Shown here: positions 52,928 to 61,569 of the stretch, piece by piece
Layout: each line of letters begins with the position of its first letter
How positions within the stretch are numbered: the stretch's first letter is position 1
Assembly (NCBI RefSeq): GCF_003026285.1
Contig: NZ_PYOD01000001.1
Location: forward strand, 434,001 to 498,000
Direction: 5' to 3'
Source of the DNA: Photobacterium profundum
GTDB taxonomy: Bacteria > Pseudomonadota > Gammaproteobacteria > Enterobacterales > Vibrionaceae
Length of the DNA stretch: 64,000 nucleotides
The notes under the pieces: generated by a model
Databases searched by the model: none
The model's input: only the letters and a program-made list of their open reading frames with translations
Told to the model about the DNA's origin: nothing
Program-made: the position numbers and the translations under genes

Positions 52928-53229
52928 TTTATTTCCTTTTGCGGACTGGATCGTAAATCCAGAGCAGATTGCAGACTGGTTATTACTAAAAGGAAGCCAA
53001 ATACCACGCCAGATAACAAGTCGTTAGTTTCAGCTTTTAATTATATTTTATATTGAGCGGATGGATTATAGCTGAGGGAACGCACGGCAAATACTCACAG
53101 TTTAAGTGGGATTAGCTGAGATCTATTTACACAAAATATTTATGATTGATTTAGAATGTCATGATCCAGCGCTTCTTATGCTGCAATGAATTTCTTTATA
53201 ATATTTTTCTTCTTTATTTTTAGGGTTTT
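52928..53229. other. Intergenic region between trhO and the rhodanese gene
   Basis: 302 bp of AT-rich DNA between divergent genes, which must hold both promoters. No operator, RNA or repeat was recognised. Confidence 0.4.
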
Positions 53230-54543
53230 ATGATGTATTTCATTCCCAAGGCGGTTTTCCCTGCCATTGTCTTTGCCAGTTTTTCGGCACAAGCTACGAC
53301 GATTAGCTTTAATGATCTTTCAGTTATGCCAGCCTCTGATATTCAAATAATTGATTGTCGTTCAAGTAATCATTACAACGGTTGGCCAGAAGACGGTGCC
53401 ACTCAAGGTGGCCATATTCCAGGTGCAATCAATATTGACGCCAACTGGATCAACGATCTTTCACCGGAATCGTTACAAACTTTACTCACAGAAAAACAGA
53501 TCGATACGAGAAAGCCGACGTATTTATATTGCAATGAGACGGGCAGCCAACTACTCAGTTCAGCACTTAACACGCAGGGCTTAAAAAATGTCAGTATCAT
53601 CGATGAACCCCTTCAGAATTACACCGGGGAACTAGAGGCTTTACCTAAATTCCAATATCTTGTTTCACCTCAATGGGTAAAAGATGTTGTAGAAGGTAAG
53701 CAGTCAGCATTTGCACCTAAAAAAGGGTATAAATTGGTCGAGGTTGCTTGGGGCCCCCCAGGTAAATACCTTGCATCACATATCCCAACGGCTCTGTACC
53801 TTAATACCAATAGAATTGAATCTGAACCATGGTGGAATCGTGTGAGTGACGAAAAACTGACTGAGATTATTCGTGATCTTGGTATTCGTTATGACACCAC
53901 CGTGATTCTTTATGGACGCGATAACACAGCAGCAGCACGTGCAGCAAGTATGATGATGTATGCGGGTGTCGATGATGTACGTTTACTCAATGGCGGTTGG
54001 ACCTCGTGGGTTAACGCAGGGTTCACTACTGAACCGTTACTCAATACCAACAAGGATAAAGTCGATTTTGGTAAGACTATTCCAGCTAACCCCGAATTAA
54101 TCATCGATATTCCTGAAGCAAAAGAAATGCTAACCAAACCAGAAGATGAACAATCTTTAGTGAGCATTCGTACTTGGGATGAATATATCGGTGTGACTAG
54201 TGGTTACCGATACATCAAGCCCAAAGGACGTATTGAAGGTTCAAAGTGGGGACATGCAGGTAGTGATGCAAACCATCTTGAAGATTTTCGTAACCCCGAT
54301 TTAACCATGAAAAGTGCTACAGATATCACTCGTATTTGGCAGGAATGGAACATTACACCCGCACAGGATGTTTCTTTCTATTGCGGTACAGGTTGGCGTG
54401 CCTCTTCAACGTTTTTCTACGCTTACGTAATGGGCTGGGAAAATATCAGCGTATTTGACGGCGGCTGGTATGAATGGAGTGGCGATAAATCGAATCCGAC
54501 CAACACCGGTGATATAAAACCACCTCAAATGATGACGCTCTAA
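53230..54543 (+). CDS. Secreted three-domain rhodanese (sulfurtransferase)
   Basis: A 437-residue protein with a Sec signal peptide (ending near AQA-TTI) and three rhodanese-like domains. Domain 1 (about 35-140) has the loop YLYCNETGSQ with a Cys. Domain 2 (about 155-270) has ILYGRDNTAAA where the catalytic Cys is replaced by Gly. Domain 3 (about 285-425) has FYCGTGWRAS, a canonical thiosulfate:cyanide sulfurtransferase loop. It would move sulfane sulfur in the periplasm. The strong terminator after it indicates a single-gene unit. Confidence 0.85.
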   Translation: MMYFIPKAVFPAIVFASFSAQATTISFNDLSVMPASDIQIIDCRSSNHYNGWPEDGATQGGHIPGAINIDANWINDLSPESLQTLLTEKQIDTRKPTYLYCNETGSQLLSSALNTQGLKNVSIIDEPLQNYTGELEALPKFQYLVSPQWVKDVVEGKQSAFAPKKGYKLVEVAWGPPGKYLASHIPTALYLNTNRIESEPWWNRVSDEKLTEIIRDLGIRYDTTVILYGRDNTAAARAASMMMYAGVDDVRLLNGGWTSWVNAGFTTEPLLNTNKDKVDFGKTIPANPELIIDIPEAKEMLTKPEDEQSLVSIRTWDEYIGVTSGYRYIKPKGRIEGSKWGHAGSDANHLEDFRNPDLTMKSATDITRIWQEWNITPAQDVSFYCGTGWRASSTFFYAYVMGWENISVFDGGWYEWSGDKSNPTNTGDIKPPQMMTL

Positions 54544-54576
54544 CTTAGTTAATAGACAGCGCGTTTTAGGTGATGC

Positions 54577-54612
54577 AAAAACGGTAGCTTATATCTCTAA
54601 GCTACCGTTTTT
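54577..54612 (+). terminator. Terminator of the rhodanese gene
   Basis: A perfect 15-bp stem, AAAAACGGTAGCTTA with TAAGCTACCGTTTTT, a 6-base loop and a T run. Confidence 0.9.
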
Positions 54613-54658
54613 TTCATTGAATAACGTTTAAATTACTTACGCTGAAATATAGTAACGT

Positions 54659-55573
54659 CTATGGCACACCGTGCCCTTTAGACGCCGCCCATACACGGAA
54701 CCACTGTTCACGTGTTAGCTCAATATTCAATGATTCAACAGCGGCTTGAACACGTTCAATTTTACCTGAACCAACAATCGCTATTGGATTAGATGGCAAG
54801 CGTTTTACCCAAGCATAAATCACTTGATCAATACTTACAGCTCCCACTTCTTGACGAATCAGCTCTAATTCATCACGCACACGAATTTGCTGTTCAGATT
54901 GACCAGAAAAAATATCGCCACCAGCAAGGCAAGACCACGCCATAGGCTTAGTGCGTTTCATTTGTAAATGATCGAGTGTACCGTCATGAACAACATCAAA
55001 ATTGAGCGGATTAATCTCTACTTGATTAGTAACCAATGGTGCATCAAGGCGCGATTGCAACAAATCAAATTGTGCCGCTGAGAAATTAGAAACACCAAAA
55101 TGATTCACTTTTCCTTGCTGTTTCAATTGGGCAAAGGCTTCAGCGACTTCATCAGCATCCATTAGCGCATCAGGACGGTGGATAAGAAGCACATCAATAT
55201 TTTCAATATTCAAACGAGACAATGAATTATTCACAGAGCCTAAAATGTGCTCTTTACTCGTATCGTAGTGATTAATTTTTCGATCAGGGAAAGAATCGGT
55301 GCATAAATTGATATCGCACTTAGTCACGATTTCAATTTGATCACGCATGCTTGGTTCCAATGCAATGGCTTCACCGAAAAGCTGCTCGCAGCTATATCCA
55401 CCATAAATATCAGCGTGATCAACCGTGGTAATACCCATTTCAACGTGCTGTTTTAGGAATGAAAGACGCTCTTGAGCGCTCATACCCCAATCGCCTAAGC
55501 GCCAATAACCTTGAACAAGCTCAGAAAACTGTGGACCTTGTGGTACTAACTCAACCTTGTTAACCATCATCAT
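54659..55573 (-). CDS. Aldo/keto reductase (YdhF-like)
   Basis: A 304-residue NADPH-dependent aldo/keto reductase. The catalytic tetrad is seen: Asp and Tyr in TVDHADIYGGYSCE near 55-63, Lys in IVTKCDI near 88, and His in LLIHRPD near 130. The order and length match YdhF oxidoreductases. The physiological substrate is unknown. GGAG lies just before three tandem ATG codons, so the exact start may be the second or third. It is divergent from the XRE-type regulator (88 bp). Confidence 0.88.
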   Translation of the reverse strand: MMMVNKVELVPQGPQFSELVQGYWRLGDWGMSAQERLSFLKQHVEMGITTVDHADIYGGYSCEQLFGEAIALEPSMRDQIEIVTKCDINLCTDSFPDRKINHYDTSKEHILGSVNNSLSRLNIENIDVLLIHRPDALMDADEVAEAFAQLKQQGKVNHFGVSNFSAAQFDLLQSRLDAPLVTNQVEINPLNFDVVHDGTLDHLQMKRTKPMAWSCLAGGDIFSGQSEQQIRVRDELELIRQEVGAVSIDQVIYAWVKRLPSNPIAIVGSGKIERVQAAVESLNIELTREQWFRVWAASKGHGVP

Positions 55574-55661
55574 TCTCCATAAAAAACTGCCCTCATCCTA
55601 TGCTGGTTTCTCAATGGCAGCAATGCTATAACAATGAAACCTCGAACTAGAGTACGAAATT

Positions 55662-56066
55662 ATGACATTTGCCGACCGCCTAAAAACCTTAATCGGAGAA
55701 GAGAGTGTGAGTGGTTTTGCACGCCGCGTAGATATCAGCGAAGCGCTTATCCGTAAGTATTTAAAAGGCAGTGAGCCAAGTTTCACCAAAGCAAACCAAA
55801 TCGCAATACGGGCAAACTGCTCTTTAGAATGGTTAGCGACAGGCTGTGGTTATTTATATCGCCATGCTGAAGTGGTTGATCAAGATGCTTTAATAGCGGC
55901 ATACACAGCAGTAACAGGCCAAACACTCACCAATGAACAAACCATCGAATTAGTAAAAGTGATTTCTGGCTATCAGTTTTTACGAAAACACAAAAAAGCA
56001 GATGGTTATCTAGATATTGAGGAAATGACAACATTCTTGTCTGTAGCCAAAATGGAAAGGAAATAA
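55662..56066 (+). CDS. XRE-like helix-turn-helix regulator (phage CI-type N-terminal domain)
   Basis: A 134-residue protein. The N-terminal part is an HTH: FADRLKTLIGEESVSGFARRVDISEALIRKYLKGSEPSF. This resembles the CI-type repressor DNA-binding domain including the following TKANQIAIRANCSLEWLATG. The C-terminal half is a small alpha-helical part without a LexA-like peptidase. No other phage gene is nearby, so it is likely a domesticated or chromosomal regulator. It faces the aldo/keto reductase gene. Confidence 0.85.
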   Translation: MTFADRLKTLIGEESVSGFARRVDISEALIRKYLKGSEPSFTKANQIAIRANCSLEWLATGCGYLYRHAEVVDQDALIAAYTAVTGQTLTNEQTIELVKVISGYQFLRKHKKADGYLDIEEMTTFLSVAKMERK

Positions 56067-56148
56067 TAGCCTGTTTTAAAAGTAATTAATTATCAGAATG
56101 AGTATAAGAAAGCACTAAAACTAAAGGCTATGACATCACACTGACCGT

Positions 56149-56191
56149 AAATTGACAATAAATTGACAATAATTGTACGCCGTTCTATTGA
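56149..56191 (+). promoter_or_regulatory. Tandem repeat with likely promoter
   Basis: AAATTGACAAT is repeated twice (56149-56170). The second copy contains TTGACA (56163-56168), 17 bp before TATTGA (56186-56191), a plausible sigma-70 promoter for the small gene at 56261. Confidence 0.45.
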
Positions 56192-56260
56192 TCAATATAA
56201 CAACACCTTGATAGGATAAAGACATCGTTACTGACGTTATCTTTGAACTAAGGTGGTTAT

Positions 56261-56488
56261 ATGGCGAATATTGCTCTCGCAAATGTATATGGTGCTCAGC
56301 ATCAATACTGGCAAGCTCAGAATGCGTTCAACGCGAATAATTCCACCAAAGAAATCGCTATACCACCAGTGGTCGCTCAACCTAGAAGTGCTTCAAGTAT
56401 TCCTAACTTTACTGGGTATTCAAAAATGGGCGATGCACCACCAAAGAACCCAACAAACACAGGAAGTCGAATAAATATAACGGTATAA
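56261..56488 (+). CDS. Small hypothetical protein, 75 aa
   Basis: A short Ala/Asn/Pro-rich protein (MANIALANVYGAQHQYWQAQ, then PPVVAQPRSASSIPNF) without signal peptide or membrane helix, probably partly disordered. An excellent AAGGTGG site lies 4 bases before the ATG, and an overlapping alternative frame (56253) has no such site. The family is unknown to me. Confidence 0.65.
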   Translation: MANIALANVYGAQHQYWQAQNAFNANNSTKEIAIPPVVAQPRSASSIPNFTGYSKMGDAPPKNPTNTGSRINITV

Positions 56489-56539
56489 AATTAATTCTTA
56501 AGCAATAAATGCTAAGCATTGATTAATAAAGAATAAACA

Positions 56540-57448
56540 TTATCGCTTTACACAAATAGCAGATCGTACAGAATCAACCTGTATGGCTTGAATAATTCGT
56601 GAAGGTGAACGAGCGTACGCTTGACTTAATGATGATACCTCTAACTTATCTTTCAGGTATTCGACATAATCATTAAATTTATGCTGTGAATGCGCTTGAG
56701 GATAAAAGCGACTACATGATTGATACCAATCGACATAATGCTTAAAGAACATGCTCGCTTGCTGGCTATTCATTGCAATCATCAGATTGGCCATATCTCG
56801 GCTCACTTGAAAGTGCTGATAATCAATAGGGGTATCCCAAAAACCGCCCCAATATTGAAAACCATTTTTAGCAAATAGCTCGATAACCTCTTCTGCCATA
56901 CCCTCTCTTTCTGTTTTACCAAATCGGTATTTCATCCGGTTCGCATATTTAATACCAGCCTGCGGCTTAAATGTCGCGGTATTTGCTTTACTAAATTCAA
57001 CAAATGGATTCTGTACGGGATTAATATCAATCGCTAGACCATACGCATGTAAAGACAACGAGCGTTGTCCACTGATCGATCGGTAATTAAAAGCTGAGGT
57101 ATTATTATCTGTCATCGAACGATCATCATCACCTTGATAATGTTCAATGGTAACCGCTTTGTTGATCGGAAATTTGGCAGAAAATAAAGAATCAAAAATA
57201 TGGCCAACATAAGGTGCAACGGCATCCAACACAACAAGATGTCCATTGTTATACCGCTTGCCATCAAAATCGACATAGTTAAATGTCACTTGCCTCAAAC
57301 GTTGGCATTGAACAGGAGCAGTGTTGTCCATCACCCCTGCTTGCGTCATATTCCGACATAACACATCTGAAATAGGTGACACCGTTGCAGACGATGCTTG
57401 CCATGATATACAAAGAAGGATACTCGCAATGAAACCACCTATTTTCAT
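56540..57448 (-). CDS. M15-type D-Ala-D-Ala carboxypeptidase-like protein (extensin-like)
   Basis: A 302-residue secreted protein (signal peptide ending near SSA-TVS). The zinc ligands of the M15C/VanY-like peptidases are seen in SLHAYGLAIDINP near 133 (His and Asp) and DTPIDYQHFQ near 215 (His). GGFWDTP precedes the last. Cys residues suggest disulfides. Likely cleaves or remodels peptidoglycan peptides in the periplasm. The long C-terminal tail of 80 residues is not assigned. Faces away from the S4 gene end (50 bp gap). Confidence 0.85.
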   Translation of the reverse strand: MKIGGFIASILLCISWQASSATVSPISDVLCRNMTQAGVMDNTAPVQCQRLRQVTFNYVDFDGKRYNNGHLVVLDAVAPYVGHIFDSLFSAKFPINKAVTIEHYQGDDDRSMTDNNTSAFNYRSISGQRSLSLHAYGLAIDINPVQNPFVEFSKANTATFKPQAGIKYANRMKYRFGKTEREGMAEEVIELFAKNGFQYWGGFWDTPIDYQHFQVSRDMANLMIAMNSQQASMFFKHYVDWYQSCSRFYPQAHSQHKFNDYVEYLKDKLEVSSLSQAYARSPSRIIQAIQVDSVRSAICVKR

Positions 57449-57498
57449 CTCTATGCCTTTTGTCTTTTTCTTTTGTTACAAGAGCATCAACCGTACAA

Positions 57499-57948
57499 TC
57501 AAAAACTCATCAACTTTCGACCCGTTGATTGATCTGCATTATTAACGGCTTTAGGTTCTGAGGGTTTATTCTGGCTACCCTTATTTGCCTTTTTCGATGC
57601 ACTCTTCTTAAGTTTGCTGCCTTTATTAGCATTTTTGGACTGAGGTTTCTTAGCTGCGGGCTTTTCCGTCTTCTTTTTTACTGGCTCATCAGAAGGCTCT
57701 TGTACTGGTTGATCACACAGCACAACATAATATTCTTCGTTAAATTCAACTAAATCACCGTCATACATTTTACGGCGCTTACGTTGTTCCAACTCACCGT
57801 TAACAGCAACATAACCTTCAGATATGGCCATTTTTGCTTCACCACCGCCACTTACTGCGTTGGCAATTTTTAATACTTTATAAAGCTCAATCGGTTGAGA
57901 GGATACTTCAATACCAATCGCTTCTACTTCAATTTCTTCTTGAGACAT
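57499..57948 (-). CDS. S4-domain RNA-binding protein with Lys-rich tail
   Basis: A 149-residue protein. Residues about 5-75 are a YbcJ-like S4 domain (LYKVLKIANAVSGGGEAKMAI, then GYVAVNGELEQRKRRKMYDGD). Residues about 80-149 are a low-complexity Lys/Ala/Pro/Ser tail that YbcJ itself lacks. The start at 57948 is the S4 family-like MSQEEIEVEAIG; the frame runs further upstream. S4 domains bind structured RNA; the tail may bind rRNA or nucleic acids in general. It is divergent from the RIO kinase gene. Confidence 0.8.
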   Translation of the reverse strand: MSQEEIEVEAIGIEVSSQPIELYKVLKIANAVSGGGEAKMAISEGYVAVNGELEQRKRRKMYDGDLVEFNEEYYVVLCDQPVQEPSDEPVKKKTEKPAAKKPQSKNANKGSKLKKSASKKANKGSQNKPSEPKAVNNADQSTGRKLMSF

Positions 57949-58074
57949 TGTATGTCGCTCATTTGATAACTTACGTCTTAAATTGTACCGCACAATCGAT
58001 ACTTAGGGTAAACAAAGCAAAAAGATCTATTTTCCTGTATTCCATCCGACACATAACTCATGTATAACGGCGCT

Positions 58075-58932
58075 ATGAAGATACCAAAACGAATCCAACC
58101 TCTGGTTGATGATGGGTTAGTAGACGACGTTCTACACCAATTAATGAGTGGCAAAGAAGCCTCTGTCTACGTTGTACGTTGTGGTGACGACATTCGTTGC
58201 GCGAAAGTGTACAAAGAAGCAGATAAACGTAGCTTTAAACAAGCTGCGCAATACCGTGAAGGCCGAAAAGTAAAAAATAGCCGACGCGCACGTGCAATGG
58301 AAAAAGGCTCCAAATTCGGTCGAGACCAACAAGAACAAGTATGGCAAAGCGCAGAAGTTGACGCGTTATACACTCTTGCTAATGCGGGGGTTCGCGTACC
58401 TCAGCCTTACGGATGCTTTGATGGCGTACTGTTAATGGAGCTTGTTACTGATGACGAAGGCTTAGTTGCCCCACGTTTAAATGACGTCTCTATTACTAAA
58501 GAGCAGGCACTTATCGACCATGCTTCTGTAATGCGAAGTGTCGTGCGTATGTTATGTGCTGGTATTGTGCATGGTGATTTATCTGAATTTAACGTATTAG
58601 TTGATCAATACGGACCGGTAATCATCGATCTTCCTCAAGCCGTTGATGCATCAGCTAACAACAATGCCAAATGGATGCTAGAACGTGATGTTAATAACAT
58701 GACGGCCTATTACGGACAATACGCACCTGAATTACTTGATACTCAGTTTGCTAAAGAAATCTGGGCTCTTTATGAAGAAGGTAATCTACAGCCTGATGTA
58801 GAATTAACTGGCTGCTTTGAAGAAAGCACCGAGCTTGCAGATGTTGATGCTGTATTAGAAGAAATCAATGCCGTTATGCTTGAAGAGCAGATGCGCAAAG
58901 AACGCATTCAAGAAGTAGAAGAAAGTAATTAA
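58075..58932 (+). CDS. RIO1-type serine protein kinase
   Basis: A 285-residue atypical kinase. From the ATG at 58075 the sequence MKIPKRIQPLVDDGLVDDV is family-like; the in-frame ATG at 58060 is possible. Visible are GKEASVYVVRCGDDIRCAKVYK (nucleotide loop and Lys) near 28-50, ALIDHASVMRSVVRMLCAGIVHGDLSEFNVLVD (catalytic loop Asp and Asn) near 146-178, and PVIIDLPQAVD (metal Asp). Bacterial RIO kinases are linked with ribosome-related or unknown phosphorylation. It is divergent from the S4 gene and precedes fusA2. Confidence 0.9.
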   Translation: MKIPKRIQPLVDDGLVDDVLHQLMSGKEASVYVVRCGDDIRCAKVYKEADKRSFKQAAQYREGRKVKNSRRARAMEKGSKFGRDQQEQVWQSAEVDALYTLANAGVRVPQPYGCFDGVLLMELVTDDEGLVAPRLNDVSITKEQALIDHASVMRSVVRMLCAGIVHGDLSEFNVLVDQYGPVIIDLPQAVDASANNNAKWMLERDVNNMTAYYGQYAPELLDTQFAKEIWALYEEGNLQPDVELTGCFEESTELADVDAVLEEINAVMLEEQMRKERIQEVEESN

Positions 58933-58958
58933 CTTCTGACTGCTTAAATCAACGTCTA

Positions 58959-58987
58959 ACGCTACAAGTTAATAAAACTTGTAGCGT
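58959..58987 (+). terminator. Hairpin after the RIO kinase gene
   Basis: A perfect 12-bp stem ACGCTACAAGTT / AACTTGTAGCGT with a 5-base AT loop. Confidence 0.75.
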
Positions 58988-59405
58988 ATTCTCAAAAAAT
59001 ATAAAGAAGTTATACCAAATATCGAAATGTTAGGTTTAACTTTGGCACTAAAGTCTTCATAATCACGCACTATTCTCATCCTAGTTTATTTAGTTATTAG
59101 GTTAGGAGATCATCGAAAACGATGCTGATGTTGCCAACAATAGTTGTGCGACTTCATGAAAACATATTCTTTTGTGACGTTATCTGTACAAGCTAGTCAT
59201 TCTGAACGAGTCGATTTCATCGTCAAATGGGCAAACAGCTCAGCAATTACCCTCTATAATTGCTAGCTAGATGCCGACATTTCATCGTTTAATGAAAAAA
59301 GCGGTACAAATGGTCACTTAATAACCCTGAACCTATGTTCTGTTTGCGGTAATAAGTGGTATACTCCCGCCGAATTAAGAACATCATTATCTATAGAGAA
59401 AGACA
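58988..59405. other. Intergenic region upstream of EF-G2
   Basis: Between RIO kinase terminator and fusA2. It contains a TATACT -10 (59360-59365) followed by a GC-rich CCCGCC discriminator, 35 to 45 bp before the start codon; the -35 is poor. No riboswitch or sRNA was recognised. Confidence 0.5.
59360..59365 (+). promoter_or_regulatory. -10 element of the fusA2 promoter
   Basis: TATACT followed by CCCGCCG. The GC-rich discriminator suggests growth-rate (stringent) control, as for many translation genes. Confidence 0.55.
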
Positions 59406-61493
59406 ATGTCAGATTTATCGAAATACAGAAACATTGGTATTTTCGCGCACGTTGATGCGGGTAAAACCACGACGACTGAACGTATCCTGAAACTTACTGG
59501 TCAGATCCACAAAACTGGTGAAGTTCACGATGGCGAATCAACAACTGACTTCATGGAACAGGAAGCTGAGCGCGGGATAACTATCCAGTCTGCAGCAGTA
59601 AGCTGTTTCTGGAAAGACCACCGTTTTAACGTTATCGATACTCCTGGACACGTTGACTTTACTGTTGAAGTATACCGTTCACTTAAAGTACTTGATGGCG
59701 GCATCGGTGTATTCTGTGGTTCTGGTGGTGTTGAGCCTCAGTCAGAAACTAACTGGCGTTACGCGAACGACTCAGAAGTTGCACGTATTATTTTCGTTAA
59801 CAAACTGGACCGTATGGGTGCAGATTTCCTAACTGTTGTTGATCAGATCAAGAAAGTTCTTGGTGCTGTGCCACTAGTTATGACTCTACCAATCGGCCGT
59901 GAAGACGACTTCGTTGGTGTTGTTGACGTACTAAGCCGTCAAGCATTCATTTGGGATGACACTGGTCTTCCTGAAAACTACGAAATCACTGATGTTCCTG
60001 CGGACATGGTTGACGATGTAGAAGCTTACCGTGAAGAACTAATCGAAACTGCTCTAGAGCAAGACGATGACCTTCTAGAAGCGTACATGGAAGGCGAAAT
60101 GCCTACGATTGAACAAGTTAAGAAGTGTATCCGTACAGGTACTCGTGACTGTTCATTCTTCCCTACGTACTGTGGTTCTGCGTTCAAGAACAAAGGTATG
60201 CAACTTATTCTTGATGCTGTTATCGATTACCTACCGTCTCCAACGGAAGTTGATCCACAGCCGCTAACTGATCCAGAAACTGGCGAGCCAACTGGCGAAG
60301 TAGCGACTGTATCTGTTGACGAGCCACTAAAAGCGCTTGCGTTCAAAATTATGGACGACCGTTTCGGTGCTCTTACTTTCATCCGTATTTACTCAGGTAA
60401 ACTGAATAAAGGCGATACTATTCTTAACAGTGCAACTGGTAAGACTGAACGTATCGGCCGTATGGTTGAAATGCAAGCAGATGAGCGTAACGAACTTACT
60501 TCAGCACAAGCTGGTGATATCATCGCCGTTGTGGGTATGAAGAACGTTCAAACTGGTCACACTCTTTGTGATATTAAGCACGAGTGTACGCTTGAAGCGA
60601 TGATCTTCCCTACTCCAGTAATCTCGATTGCTGTAACGCCTAAAGATAAAGGCGGTTCTGAGAAAATGGGTATCGCGATCGGTAAAATGGTTGCAGAAGA
60701 TCCGTCTTTCCTAGTTCACACTGACGAAGAAACTGGCGAAACTATCCTTAAAGGTATGGGTGAACTTCACCTAGATATCAAAGTTGATATTCTTAAGCGT
60801 ACTTACGGCGTTGACCTTATTGTTGGTGCTCCTCAAGTTGCTTACCGTGAAACTATCACGAAGCCAGTTGAAGATAGCTACACGCACAAGAAACAATCTG
60901 GTGGTTCTGGTCAGTTCGGTAAGATCGACTACATCATGAAGCCAGGCGAAGTAGGTTCAGGCTTTACGTTCACATCATCTGTTGTTGGTGGTAACGTTCC
61001 TAAAGAATTCTGGCCTGCAATCGAAAAAGGCTTCAAGGGCATGATGGATACTGGTGTTCTAGCTGGTTTCCCTGTTCTTGACGTTGAAATTGAACTTCTA
61101 GACGGTGGCTTCCACGCAGTCGATTCATCTGCAGTAGCATTTGAAATCGCAGCGAAAGGCGCATTCCGTCAGTCTATGCCTAAAGCTGGTGCTCAACTTC
61201 TTGAGCCTATCATGGCTGTTGACGTGTTCACTCCAGAAGATCACGTTGGTGATGTTATCGGTGACCTTAACCGTCGTCGTGGCATGATCAAAGACCAACA
61301 AGCTGGTCTAACTGGTTCACGTATTAAAGCTGACGTACCTCTTTCAGAAATGTTTGGTTACATCGGTCACCTACGTACAATGACTTCTGGTCGTGGTCAG
61401 TTCTCTATGGAGTTCTCACACTACGCACCATGTCCTGCAAACGTTGCAGCGACAGTAATCGAAGAAGTTAAAGCAGCTAACGAGAAGAAGTAA
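59406..61493 (+). CDS. fusA2: Elongation factor G, second-type (EF-G2)
   Basis: A 695-residue translational GTPase. G1 [15 protein letters not shown] near 15, G2 [10 protein letters not shown] near 56, G3 DTPGHVDFT near 80 and G4 [10 protein letters not shown] near 135 are intact. Domains II-V are complete with the domain IV loop near 500 ([17 protein letters not shown]). The gene is alone, not in a str operon with rpsL-rpsG-tufA, which is how Vibrionaceae carry their second EF-G. Codon use is highly biased (for example frequent CTA/CTT, GTT, GGT), implying high expression. It moves tRNAs along the ribosome. The terminator follows after 26 bp. Confidence 0.93.
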   Translation: MSDLSKYRNIGIFAHVDAGKTTTTERILKLTGQIHKTGEVHDGESTTDFMEQEAERGITIQSAAVSCFWKDHRFNVIDTPGHVDFTVEVYRSLKVLDGGIGVFCGSGGVEPQSETNWRYANDSEVARIIFVNKLDRMGADFLTVVDQIKKVLGAVPLVMTLPIGREDDFVGVVDVLSRQAFIWDDTGLPENYEITDVPADMVDDVEAYREELIETALEQDDDLLEAYMEGEMPTIEQVKKCIRTGTRDCSFFPTYCGSAFKNKGMQLILDAVIDYLPSPTEVDPQPLTDPETGEPTGEVATVSVDEPLKALAFKIMDDRFGALTFIRIYSGKLNKGDTILNSATGKTERIGRMVEMQADERNELTSAQAGDIIAVVGMKNVQTGHTLCDIKHECTLEAMIFPTPVISIAVTPKDKGGSEKMGIAIGKMVAEDPSFLVHTDEETGETILKGMGELHLDIKVDILKRTYGVDLIVGAPQVAYRETITKPVEDSYTHKKQSGGSGQFGKIDYIMKPGEVGSGFTFTSSVVGGNVPKEFWPAIEKGFKGMMDTGVLAGFPVLDVEIELLDGGFHAVDSSAVAFEIAAKGAFRQSMPKAGAQLLEPIMAVDVFTPEDHVGDVIGDLNRRRGMIKDQQAGLTGSRIKADVPLSEMFGYIGHLRTMTSGRGQFSMEFSHYAPCPANVAATVIEEVKAANEKK

Positions 61494-61519
61494 TTCTTCC
61501 CTTTAAGCGCTAGCTGATT

Positions 61520-61551
61520 AAAGCCCCGATAGTGAAAACTATCGGGGCTTT
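61520..61551 (+). terminator. Terminator of fusA2
   Basis: A perfect 14-bp stem AAAGCCCCGATAGT / ACTATCGGGGCTTT with a GAAA tetraloop and a T run. Confidence 0.92.
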
Positions 61552-61569
61552 TTATTATCCAGAATGGTA

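Noticed and set aside
55662..56488. Prophage remnant, suggested by a CI-type HTH protein and a small unknown gene
   Set aside because: No integrase, structural or lysis genes are nearby, and flanking genes are ordinary chromosomal ones.
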